From assembly GCF_001037495.1 (NCBI RefSeq), contig NZ_KQ089822.1, positions 806,001 through 870,000 on the forward strand: a DNA stretch of 64,000 bases. The letters are read 5' to 3'. How positions within the stretch are numbered: the first letter of the stretch is position 1; every line of letters begins with the position of its first letter. This DNA is from Citrobacter sp. MGH106 (GTDB lineage Bacteria > Pseudomonadota > Gammaproteobacteria > Enterobacterales > Enterobacteriaceae). Positions 44,912 through 53,308 of the stretch are shown here, one piece after another. The translations under genes were made by a program, and so were the position numbers. The notes below the pieces were generated by a model. It ran no database searches, was not told the origin of the DNA, and saw only the letters and a list, made by a program, of their open reading frames with translations.

Positions 44912-47107
44912 TTACAAGCGCGTCAGATGCCAGATCCGGCTGGTGTAGTCGCGGCTGAGTGGTGGGTCAATCCACATCCCGCGATACAGTAACTCGTCGC
45001 CGCCTATGACATTTTCCGTATCATCAATACGGTAGCGAGCATCTGCTGTCAGACCCGCCAGACGCAGTAAACGAAGCGGCGCAGAAGCCTGGCTTACCAA
45101 CGAGAAAGCCATTACTAGCGCTTCGCTTTGATCCGGTGCGACAAACATCCAGGACGCGAAATCGGGGTTTTCCCACGGGCTGATCAGCCGCCAGAACGTG
45201 CCGAACTGCAACAACGGACGATGCTGCTTATAGAAGGCGATTTGCTGTTTTACCGCCTCATCACGTTCACTATCGCTGCGCATTAAATCCAGCATCAGGC
45301 CGTAGTTTCCGCTCATTGCCACCGCGCCGCGCATATCCATGGTGGTACTGCGGCCCATCTGATGATTTGGCACTTCGGAAACGTGGGCACATTGCATTAT
45401 CGGCGGATAAAGCAGGCTGGTTGAATACTGGATATGAACGCGTGAGGCTGCATCTGTATTGTCGCTAACCCATGCCTGCGGCATGTAATAAAGCATCCCT
45501 GGGTCAAAGCGCCCGCCGCCGCCAGCGCAGCATTCAAATAAAATGTGTGGGAAACGAGTGGTTAACGCCTCAAGCAGAGCATAAACGCCGCGAATATAAC
45601 GGTGAGCGGTTTCCTGCTGACAGGCTACCATCGCTGTGCTGGAGCCGACCTCAGTCATATTGCGATTCATATCCCACTTGATGTAATCGACGGGATGCTC
45701 GGCAAGAAACGTGCTCATCTGGGTGAGAATATTGTCACGTACTTCTTTGCGTCCAAGATCCAGAATGTATTGGTTACGCCCTTCGGACAGTGGCTGTCCC
45801 ACCGCGTTAAGTACCCAGTCCGGATGTTGGCTGAACAGTTCGCTGCGTCGTGAAATCATCTCCGGTTCGAACCACAAACCGAATTTCATCTCCATGGCAT
45901 GAACGCGGTCAATCAGCGGTCGTAGTCCATCGGGGAATTTCTGGGTGTTGACGAACCAGTCGCCCAGCGATGAGGTATCCCCATTACGTTCACCGAACCA
46001 ACCGTCATCCAGCATCAATAGCTCGACGCCAAGCGCTTTCGCATTGGCGGCGAATTTCAACAGTTTCTGCTCATTAAAGTCGAAGTAGGTCGACTCCCAG
46101 TTATTGGCGAGAATCGGCCGCGGTTGGTGGCGGTGTGGGCCGCGCGCCAGGTTGTCGCGATACAGACAATGTAGCGTCTGCGACAGGCCGTTAAGCCCGA
46201 GATCCGACCATGCCAGCACCGCTTCCGGCGTTTGGAATTGTTCTCCGGGTGATAACTGCCAGCCAAAACCATGTGGATTAATACCTAGCAGCAGGCGAGT
46301 CTGGCGATAAGCGTCGACTTCGGTGCGGGCGGTAAAGTTACCGCTATACACCAGATGAATACCGCAGGCTTCGCCCTGCATCTCTGTGGTTTCCGGACGT
46401 ACCAGACCAATAAACGGTTGTTGATGCGTACTGCTGGCGCCGCGCTTGCTGTCGAGCACATTAATGCCGGGATTCAATGGCTGACGATGCCATTGACGTT
46501 CGCGTGCCCATGCGCCAGGAAATTGAATTTGCTGCCAGCGGTTATCCGGCAGATCAACGCCGCAGCTTAATGCCCGGAGTAACCGCAATGGCTGCTGCGC
46601 CTGGTTGGTAAATACCGCCGAGCGGGCGATTACCGCATGCTGGCGGAAAATCGTGTAGCTCAGATCTACTTGCAAATGCGTTACCGGATCGGCGAGCGTG
46701 ACGATCAGTGTTTCCGCCTCGTTATCATGTTCAACCCACGTCGCGGGCAGCCCCTGTAAACCCGGTTTCCCAGTCATAATTCGGTGTGTAACATAATACA
46801 GGTTGCTGACCTGGTGACCATCGGCATAGCGAACTTCGAAGGCCGGTTCCCGGTAATCGCCTGCGCCGTGCCCTGGGTATTCCTGCAATACGGTATCCAG
46901 AGAGAATGTTCTGTCTGGCCATTCGGCGGGTGTTGGCGAAAAAGAGGAACGATCTAACGCCGGGTAATCATAGCCCTGGCTCCACGTAGCCAGCCGTTTA
47001 CCCCAGTAGCAGTGGGTCAGATAGCGATTGTGGGCGATAGCTAACACATAGCTAATGCTGTCGTTTTGCAGATGAAAAGTCTGCGTTTTTTCATTCCAGT
47101 TAATCAT
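44912..47107 (-). CDS. Alpha-galactosidase, glycoside hydrolase family 36
   Basis: A 731-residue intracellular GH36 enzyme (RafA/AgaA type) that releases terminal alpha-galactose from melibiose, raffinose and related sugars. N-terminal beta-supersandwich (~1-325), TIM barrel (~326-650), C-terminal beta domain. Motifs: LMLDDGWFGERN, FGLWFEPEM, nucleophile Asp479 in YIKWDMNRN, ECCAGGGGRFD, and acid/base Asp549 in WVSDNTDA. No signal peptide. It overlaps the symporter gene by four bases, so import and hydrolysis are translationally linked. Confidence 0.95.
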   Translation of the reverse strand: MINWNEKTQTFHLQNDSISYVLAIAHNRYLTHCYWGKRLATWSQGYDYPALDRSSFSPTPAEWPDRTFSLDTVLQEYPGHGAGDYREPAFEVRYADGHQVSNLYYVTHRIMTGKPGLQGLPATWVEHDNEAETLIVTLADPVTHLQVDLSYTIFRQHAVIARSAVFTNQAQQPLRLLRALSCGVDLPDNRWQQIQFPGAWARERQWHRQPLNPGINVLDSKRGASSTHQQPFIGLVRPETTEMQGEACGIHLVYSGNFTARTEVDAYRQTRLLLGINPHGFGWQLSPGEQFQTPEAVLAWSDLGLNGLSQTLHCLYRDNLARGPHRHQPRPILANNWESTYFDFNEQKLLKFAANAKALGVELLMLDDGWFGERNGDTSSLGDWFVNTQKFPDGLRPLIDRVHAMEMKFGLWFEPEMISRRSELFSQHPDWVLNAVGQPLSEGRNQYILDLGRKEVRDNILTQMSTFLAEHPVDYIKWDMNRNMTEVGSSTAMVACQQETAHRYIRGVYALLEALTTRFPHILFECCAGGGGRFDPGMLYYMPQAWVSDNTDAASRVHIQYSTSLLYPPIMQCAHVSEVPNHQMGRSTTMDMRGAVAMSGNYGLMLDLMRSDSERDEAVKQQIAFYKQHRPLLQFGTFWRLISPWENPDFASWMFVAPDQSEALVMAFSLVSQASAPLRLLRLAGLTADARYRIDDTENVIGGDELLYRGMWIDPPLSRDYTSRIWHLTRL

Positions 47108-48492
47108 TGAGTTACTTCCTGCTGATTTTTATTTCGGCTGTGGATATCGTCGAGAATTTCAAAAAAGCGCTTTTCGGTAATTTCGTATTTTGCCAGCGGA
47201 ATCAAACTTATCAGCGTCAAAATACCAGGTATCAAAGTGAAGAATAAACCAATCCATAAGGCGGTTTGTGACGACTGAACAACATGCGGAACATAACCCG
47301 CCCAGGATAAACAAAAGCCGCCAATCGCTCCACCAATTGCACCGGAGAGTTTGGTTTTAAATATATTGAGTGAAAAAACCATACCTTCAGAGCGGTTACC
47401 GCTCACCCATTCACCATACTCAACACAGTCGGCTACCATTGAATAAAGAGCGATTTGCCCAACGCCGCCAAAGAAAGGTGCTAGCGTTCCGATGATAAAT
47501 ATTATTGAAATATTCGTCTGGAAGAAAAATAACCCCATGCAGGATAGTGACATTAAGAAACTGCTATAAATAGCGGTATTCTTTTTCCCTATTTTTGCCG
47601 AAATAAATGGTGAGGCAATAGCGCCCAAAACTTGTGCGACCTGCGATACTGTCAAAAATGCGGCCAGCGCGACTTCTGCATCTAAATTATAAATAAAGAA
47701 GTATAACTGGAATGTACCGCGCAGAATACCGATCAGTTCCAGCATAAACATACCGATCAACAAATAGCGTAACGGTTTGTTTTGTTTTAACAGCGTCCAG
47801 AAACCTTTAAAACTTTGTCTTTCTTTGCGTGGAACAGTATGTTTTTCTTTTACCCCAAAGAAAGTAATAAGCATACAGATCAAAAAGATGGCGCTAAATA
47901 TTAACGAAACGCCCCACCAACTGCCCACATATTTCACCAGCCAGAGCGTTGAGGCGCTGACTGTCAGAAAACCAAAGGTCGCAATAGTTCTCGGAATGGT
48001 AATAACTTTTGTACGTTCGGTGGGGTCTTGGGTGATCGCCGCAGATAGTGACCAATAAGGTATATCAATCACAGCAAAGCAAATACTCCATAAAATGTAT
48101 GTGGCGTAGGCGTAAACTAATTTACCAGCTTCAGATAAATCGGGGCTTAAAAAACAAGCAACAGTGGTGAGTGAAACTAAAATACTGCCTACGAGGATCC
48201 ACGGTCTAAATTTACCCATTTTTGTATGGGTATTATCGACCAGAATACCAAGTGCAATATCGGTGGCGCCATCAACGAGCCTGGCAACTAAAAAAAGCAA
48301 TCCAACGGCGGCGGCCTTGATACCAAAACTGTCGGTGTAATAAAGCATCAAATATATAGCGATAAACGCGTACATCACGTTCGCGCCATAGCTTCCCATG
48401 CCATAAGAAATCGCGGTAGTCCACGAGACTTTATCTCGTGGATATTGTTTTTTATCTACAGCCGCTTCACTGCTTGAACTGGTTAACTCCAT
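47104..48492 (-). CDS. GPH-family sugar:cation symporter
   Basis: A 462-residue inner-membrane transporter of the glycoside-pentoside-hexuronide family (MelB, YicJ relatives). About 12 hydrophobic segments are seen. RLVDGATDIALGILVDNTHTKMGKFRPWILVG is the N-terminal cation/sugar-binding signature with paired Asp residues, and DCVEYGEWVSGNRSEGMVFS is the matching C-terminal signature. It is the first gene of a six-gene operon with two glycosidases of alpha-galactosidase type, so alpha-galactosides are the probable substrates. Confidence 0.92.
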   Translation of the reverse strand: MELTSSSSEAAVDKKQYPRDKVSWTTAISYGMGSYGANVMYAFIAIYLMLYYTDSFGIKAAAVGLLFLVARLVDGATDIALGILVDNTHTKMGKFRPWILVGSILVSLTTVACFLSPDLSEAGKLVYAYATYILWSICFAVIDIPYWSLSAAITQDPTERTKVITIPRTIATFGFLTVSASTLWLVKYVGSWWGVSLIFSAIFLICMLITFFGVKEKHTVPRKERQSFKGFWTLLKQNKPLRYLLIGMFMLELIGILRGTFQLYFFIYNLDAEVALAAFLTVSQVAQVLGAIASPFISAKIGKKNTAIYSSFLMSLSCMGLFFFQTNISIIFIIGTLAPFFGGVGQIALYSMVADCVEYGEWVSGNRSEGMVFSLNIFKTKLSGAIGGAIGGFCLSWAGYVPHVVQSSQTALWIGLFFTLIPGILTLISLIPLAKYEITEKRFFEILDDIHSRNKNQQEVTQ

Positions 48493-48607
48493 CTGAGTTC
48501 CCCTGAATTGAATAAATGATCGGATTTAACGACAATGAACTTCAACTTTCTGGAGGTAGCGTAGAGCAACAAGTGCAGGCGGACTTTGCGCCGAGATATA
48601 TATTTCA

Positions 48608-48636
48608 GTAAACAAAGATTACTAATCGTATTTTAC
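48608..48636. promoter_or_regulatory. Interrupted palindrome upstream of the galactoside operon (candidate operator)
   Basis: GTAAA-N4-GATTA-C-TAATC-N4-TTTAC: two nested pairs of perfect five-base inverted repeats share one centre at 48622. It lies 116-144 bp before the symporter start, in the 186-bp gap after yphH. The geometry suits a dimeric repressor such as the adjacent ROK protein. No promoter boxes were convincing; the strand is AT-rich nearby (ATATATAT at 48597-48604). Confidence 0.55.
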
Positions 48637-48678
48637 GGTGAGCTATTTTTTACCCCACCATTGGTGATGGAAACGCCA

Positions 48679-49875
48679 TTAGGCTTGTGCCAGCGCGGCT
48701 TCAACAAAGAGATAGCCGATGCCGGTGATTTGCTGCTGCCGGGTCAGGTTGCCAAAACCAATTTGCGTTTGGCGGGTACGCACGGCATCTCCGTGGTCAA
48801 AGGGGGTGAAACCGATTTGACGGTAGATGGTGTGCAGCCATTTTTCACCAAATTCACAACTGCGACCATAAAACCATATTTGATTAATATTAAGAATATT
48901 CAGAAGGTTATAGAGAGTTATCCCTACAGCATTGGCCGCTTGCTCTACCCACTGAGCAACTTGCTCGTCACCACTGTGCCAGGCGTCGATCAACTGACGA
49001 CTGGTTATGGCTTCCGGGGCGATTCCCGTTGAGGTAGGGCACGACTTCAACCAGATTCGCGCCTGTTTTTTCAGCGCCGAAAGCGACGCCACGGTTTCCA
49101 GACAGCCATAGCGCCCACAGTCACAAGCGATGCCATCACGATCGAAAATGGTGTGGCCGATTTGCCCGCTGCCGTTGAGCATCCCGCGATAAATTTGCCC
49201 GTTGATAACGAAAGACGATCCGATACCGTAATCGACGTTGACGATACAGAAATCCTGGCGGTTACTGCTATTTTGCCACTTTTCCGCCAACGCCAGCATA
49301 ATGCAGTCGTTATCTACCCGCACCGAAACACGTAGCTTTTCTTCCAGCAGGTACTTAATTTCGACCGGTTTTTTCCACGGTGCTTGTGGCATGGTTTGTG
49401 ACACGCCGGTATCAGGATCCACCTGACCATGCACCCCCAGTGCGAGATTGATATGCCTTCCGGGCCAGCATTTCTGCTGCTGTCGCCATAGCAGTTCAAT
49501 AGCGGAAAGTAGCGCTTCCGGTGTAGGGGCATTGACCTCGGTATGCAGAAAATCGCCGATGGGCGTCATCTGTGCATCAATCAATTGGCTTTCTATATTG
49601 GTTGGGGTGACGTTCATACACAGGATCAACGGGCCGTCGTTGGGGATTTGATAATGCCCGCTGTTAATCCCTCGTGAACTGAGATTTTCACTGGAGTGGC
49701 TGAGTTTTTCCTCGCCAACCAGTTCATCAAGGATTTTACTGATCGCTGGAATGGATAGCCCGGTATGCGTGGCAAGCTGCGATTTGCTCAAACGCTTATG
49801 GCGCCAAATCAGCGCCATAATCGCCCGACGATTATGTTGCCTGACCGTCTGATTATTTAGTCCAGCTGTCTGCAT
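48679..49875 (-). CDS. yphH: ROK-family transcriptional regulator YphH
   Basis: NagC/Mlc-type regulator. The N-terminal winged HTH (~15-75) contains SKSQLATHTGLSIPAISKILDELV. The ROK domain (~85-395) contains the sugar-site GSGQIGHTIF with His and the zinc motif CDCGRYGCLE. The ATG at 49875 (MQTAGLNNQTVRQHN) gives 398 residues, matching E. coli YphH (397). It is divergent from yphG and directly upstream of the galactoside operon on the same strand, so it may control one or both. Confidence 0.93.
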   Translation of the reverse strand: MQTAGLNNQTVRQHNRRAIMALIWRHKRLSKSQLATHTGLSIPAISKILDELVGEEKLSHSSENLSSRGINSGHYQIPNDGPLILCMNVTPTNIESQLIDAQMTPIGDFLHTEVNAPTPEALLSAIELLWRQQQKCWPGRHINLALGVHGQVDPDTGVSQTMPQAPWKKPVEIKYLLEEKLRVSVRVDNDCIMLALAEKWQNSSNRQDFCIVNVDYGIGSSFVINGQIYRGMLNGSGQIGHTIFDRDGIACDCGRYGCLETVASLSALKKQARIWLKSCPTSTGIAPEAITSRQLIDAWHSGDEQVAQWVEQAANAVGITLYNLLNILNINQIWFYGRSCEFGEKWLHTIYRQIGFTPFDHGDAVRTRQTQIGFGNLTRQQQITGIGYLFVEAALAQA

Positions 49876-49899
49876 GTTACTAAACCTTGTTAATAGTAA

Positions 49900-49916
49900 T
49901 GCGTGAGCATCACGCA
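49900..49916. promoter_or_regulatory. Palindrome in the yphH-yphG divergent promoter region
   Basis: TGCGTGA-GCA-TCACGCA is a perfect inverted repeat centred in the 115-bp gap between the divergent genes. The three-base spacer excludes a normal CRP site (six). It is a likely operator for YphH or another sugar regulator. Confidence 0.55.
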
Positions 49917-49990
49917 ATTTACCGAAAAATAACTCCTCTACACTGCCATCCTATCGTATTTCACTGTGTTTTGTTTACTGGAGAATGGTT

Positions 49991-52900
49991 ATGTACGGAG
50001 TGGTTAAGGTCTGGCAGGAGACGCTGACGTTGCCGACGTGGACAACGGGCAAAGAAGACGAAAACCCGATGTTCCTTGAAAAACGCGTTTACCAGGGCTC
50101 ATCCGGTGCTGTGTATCCCTATGGCGTGATTGATACGCTGACCGGCGAGCGCGAAATGCGTGAATATAAGGGCATCTGGATGGAGAACGATTTCATTCGC
50201 ATTCTGCTCTTGCCAGAGTTGGGTGGGCGTATTCATCGCGCCTGGGACAAAGTTAAACAGCGGGATTTCGTCTACTACAACGATGTGATCAAACCTGCGC
50301 TGGTGGGGTTGCTGGGGCCGTGGATCTCCGGTGGGATCGAATTTAACTGGCCGCAGCACCATCGCCCAACTACGTTCATGCCCGTTGATTTCACTATTCA
50401 GGCCGGTGAACATGGCGAGCAAACGGTGTGGATGGGGGAAGTGGAACCGATGCGTGGCCTGCAACTAATGGCAGGCTTCACGCTGTATCCAGACCGTGCG
50501 CTGGTAGAGATAACCGGTAAAGTCTTTAACGGCAATGCCACGCCACGCCATTTCTTGTGGTGGTCTAACCCGGCGGTGAAAGGCGGCGATGATCATCAAA
50601 GCGTGTTCCCGCCGGACGTCACGGCGGTGTTCGATCACGGGAAGCGTGATGTGTCGGCCTTTCCAATTGCCACAGGCACTTACTACAAAGTCGATTATTC
50701 GGCGGGTGTTGATATCTCTCGCTACAAAAATGTCCCGGTACCGACTTCCTACATGGCTGAAAAGTCAGACTACGATTTCGTCGGTGCCTGGCATCACGGT
50801 GAACGCGGCGGGTTATTACATGTAGCGGATCACCATATTTCACCGGGGAAAAAACAGTGGACGTGGGGATACGGTGAATTTGGTCAGGCCTGGGATCGTC
50901 AGCTAACCGATGAAAATGGCCCCTACATCGAACTGATGACCGGCGTCTTTACGGACAATCAGCCTGATTTCACCTGGCTTGCACCCTATGAAGAGAAAGT
51001 TTTCGTTCAAAACTTCCTGCCGTATAGCGAATTAACCGCGGTACAGAATGCCAGCGATCAACTGGTGATGCGTCTTGAGCGTAACGAGCCACATCTGTCG
51101 GTTGGGCTATATGCTGTTGCACCGCTTCACGATGTACGTGTAGAAATTCGTGATGCGCAGCAAATACTGTGGACGGCCCACGTAACACTGGAGCCGGGGC
51201 AGAGTTGGCAGGAAACGTTGGATGAGTGCTGGTCGCAGCGCTTGACGATGACAATATTTACGAAGGACGGTCAAACGCTGTTGCAGTACGAAGAACATAT
51301 CCCGGAAGAAACACCGCTACCGTCCGCCGCGAGTGCGCCGAAACAGCCAGAAGCGTTAGATAATACCGAAGAACTCTATTTTATCGGCCAGCATATTGAG
51401 CAGTACAACCATGCCAGCCGCTATGCAGAAGATTACTATCGCCGGGCAATTGCTCTGGACGCGCGGGATTATCGCAATAATGTGGCTCTGGGTAATTTGG
51501 CGTTGAACCGCGCTGACTGGGCGCTGGCTCAGTATTGTGCTGAATCAGCGCTGGCTCGGGCGCATAAATTGAATAAGAATCCGCGCGATGGTGAAGCTAG
51601 TCTGCTGCTGGGCGCAGCGTTGGAGCGTCAGGGCGAAGAAACTCGTGCCTGGGATCACTATTATAAAGCGACCTGGAGTGGAAACTGCCGTGATGCGGCG
51701 TTTTACTCGCTGGCGCGGTTAGCAATAAAGCGCGGTGATGCTGGCGACGCGCTGAAAAAAGTGGAGTTAAGCCTGCAATTCAACGGCGGCAATAATCTGG
51801 CGATGGGGCTGAAAGCGTTAGCGTTGGCAACCGTGCAGGATACGCAAACCGCACTGACCTATATTCACGAGGCGCTGAAAACACATCCACTGAGCTATGT
51901 TTTACATTACGCTCGCTGGGCTATTAGCGGTGCGACTGCCGATCGTGATGCGTTTATCGCCATTACCGGTCGACGCGGAATTAACGCCAGTGCGCTGGCG
52001 GGGTGGCTGGTGTCGTTGGGTAACAAAACGGAGGCGCGTGCGCTACTGGTGCTACTCGATAGCCAGGAAGCCCTGCCGATGCTTTGGCTCGCTGCGCTCA
52101 GTGATAATCCGCAGCCATACCTGCACAATGCGCAGCGCTGTTTTACCAACCGGGTACGTTTCCCGAATACTCTCGACGAAGTGGTGATGCTGCAATCTTT
52201 GCCGCAGAGTGCATTTGCACGTTATCTGCTGGGCTGCTTCTGGTACAGCAAACGCCGTTATGATGATGCCATTGCGTGCTGGCAGGAAACACTCGCATTA
52301 CAGCCTGATTTTGCGCCGGTGCATCGCCTGCTGGGGATCTACGCCTGGAACAAACAGCAAAATGCGAAGGTGGCGAGCCAGTATTTACAGCGTGCCGTGG
52401 CGCTGGAGCCCGATAACGCGCGTTTCCTGTTTGAGCTGGATTACCTCAATAAACAGCAGGGGCAAAGTTTGGAATCGCGTTTGGCTCTGTTGGCGCCACG
52501 CCGCAATGTGGTGCTAAAACGCGACGACCTCACGGCTGAGTTACTGAGTCTGTGGAACGGCCTGAACCTCTACGCATCGGCGGCCGAGGTGCTTCGTGAG
52601 CGGGAGTTTCATCCGTGGGAGGGGGGGGAAGGGAAAATTACCGGCCAGTATTTGCTGAATCAAATACACCGTGCTCTGGATGCTATTCGCCAGGATCAGG
52701 ACGGTCAGGCGATTGACCTGCTTCAGCAGGCCTTGTGTTATCCACTCAATCTGGGCGAAGGCCGATTACCTGGTCAGACGGATAACGATATCTGGTATCT
52801 GCTGGGTTATTGTCACCAGCGACGGGGCGAGTGCGAGTTAGCCTGTAAAGCGCTGGCTCGCGCGATGCAGGGCGATTCAGGTTTGAGCGCGGGGCGTTAC

Positions 52901-53257
52901 TACAACGACCAGCCTGCTGACTATTTGTTCTGGCAGGGGATGGCGATGCGGGCAAGCGGTGAACGACTGCAGGCAGATGCCCACTTCCAGAGCTTCCTCG
53001 ATTGGGTGGAACAGCATCGTGAGAATGTACCGGAAACCGATTTCTTTGCCGTCTCGTTACCGGATTTGGTGGCGCTGGACGCCAGCCCTGTTATCCGGCA
53101 TCAGCAGCACTGCTTGTTTATCGAAGCGTTGGGCTACCTTGGCCTGGATAATCGTGAGGCTTGCCAGCAGACACTGACGCTATTGTTGACGCTGAACCCT
53201 GCCCATGACAAAGCACTACTCATGTCTCATGCGCTGAACTGCGGTATTTTCGACTAA
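49991..53257 (+). CDS. yphG: YphG: DUF5107 mutarotase-like domain plus TPR repeats
   Basis: A 1088-residue cytoplasmic protein of unknown function. The N-terminal ~30-330 is DUF5107, a galactose-mutarotase-like beta-sandwich (LLPELGGRIHRAWDK, GGIEFNWPQHHRP). From ~440 on it is helical with many TPR-type repeats (for example RYAEDYYRRAIALDARDYRN, AIACWQETLALQPDFAPVH). ATG 49991 has GGAG with seven bases spacing; ATG 49985 is too close. A run of eight G (52621-52628) lies inside the coding sequence. Its pairing with an epimerase gene and a ROK regulator points to sugar metabolism. Confidence 0.88.
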   Translation: MYGVVKVWQETLTLPTWTTGKEDENPMFLEKRVYQGSSGAVYPYGVIDTLTGEREMREYKGIWMENDFIRILLLPELGGRIHRAWDKVKQRDFVYYNDVIKPALVGLLGPWISGGIEFNWPQHHRPTTFMPVDFTIQAGEHGEQTVWMGEVEPMRGLQLMAGFTLYPDRALVEITGKVFNGNATPRHFLWWSNPAVKGGDDHQSVFPPDVTAVFDHGKRDVSAFPIATGTYYKVDYSAGVDISRYKNVPVPTSYMAEKSDYDFVGAWHHGERGGLLHVADHHISPGKKQWTWGYGEFGQAWDRQLTDENGPYIELMTGVFTDNQPDFTWLAPYEEKVFVQNFLPYSELTAVQNASDQLVMRLERNEPHLSVGLYAVAPLHDVRVEIRDAQQILWTAHVTLEPGQSWQETLDECWSQRLTMTIFTKDGQTLLQYEEHIPEETPLPSAASAPKQPEALDNTEELYFIGQHIEQYNHASRYAEDYYRRAIALDARDYRNNVALGNLALNRADWALAQYCAESALARAHKLNKNPRDGEASLLLGAALERQGEETRAWDHYYKATWSGNCRDAAFYSLARLAIKRGDAGDALKKVELSLQFNGGNNLAMGLKALALATVQDTQTALTYIHEALKTHPLSYVLHYARWAISGATADRDAFIAITGRRGINASALAGWLVSLGNKTEARALLVLLDSQEALPMLWLAALSDNPQPYLHNAQRCFTNRVRFPNTLDEVVMLQSLPQSAFARYLLGCFWYSKRRYDDAIACWQETLALQPDFAPVHRLLGIYAWNKQQNAKVASQYLQRAVALEPDNARFLFELDYLNKQQGQSLESRLALLAPRRNVVLKRDDLTAELLSLWNGLNLYASAAEVLREREFHPWEGGEGKITGQYLLNQIHRALDAIRQDQDGQAIDLLQQALCYPLNLGEGRLPGQTDNDIWYLLGYCHQRRGECELACKALARAMQGDSGLSAGRYYNDQPADYLFWQGMAMRASGERLQADAHFQSFLDWVEQHRENVPETDFFAVSLPDLVALDASPVIRHQQHCLFIEALGYLGLDNREACQQTLTLLLTLNPAHDKALLMSHALNCGIFD

Positions 53258-53264
53258 CCCTTTA

Positions 53265-53289
53265 CGCCGGGCGGAACTATCGCCCGGCG
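53265..53289 (+). terminator. Strong hairpin between yphG and the epimerase gene
   Basis: CGCCGGGCG (53265-53273), GAACTAT, CGCCCGGCG (53281-53289), then TCGTTTT. The nine-base perfect GC stem with a short T-run may act as terminator or attenuator 20 bp before the next start codon. Confidence 0.65.
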
Positions 53290-53308
53290 TCGTTTTGGGA
53301 GGCTGATT

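Noticed and set aside
37050-48492. Mobile genomic island with integrase or direct repeats
   Set aside because: No integrase, transposase, tRNA or flanking direct repeat was seen; only gene content and the composition of the GH2 gene suggest transfer.
49900-49916. CRP site in the yphH-yphG gap
   Set aside because: TGCGTGA and TCACGCA look like CRP half sites, but the spacing is three instead of six, so I list it as an unknown operator.
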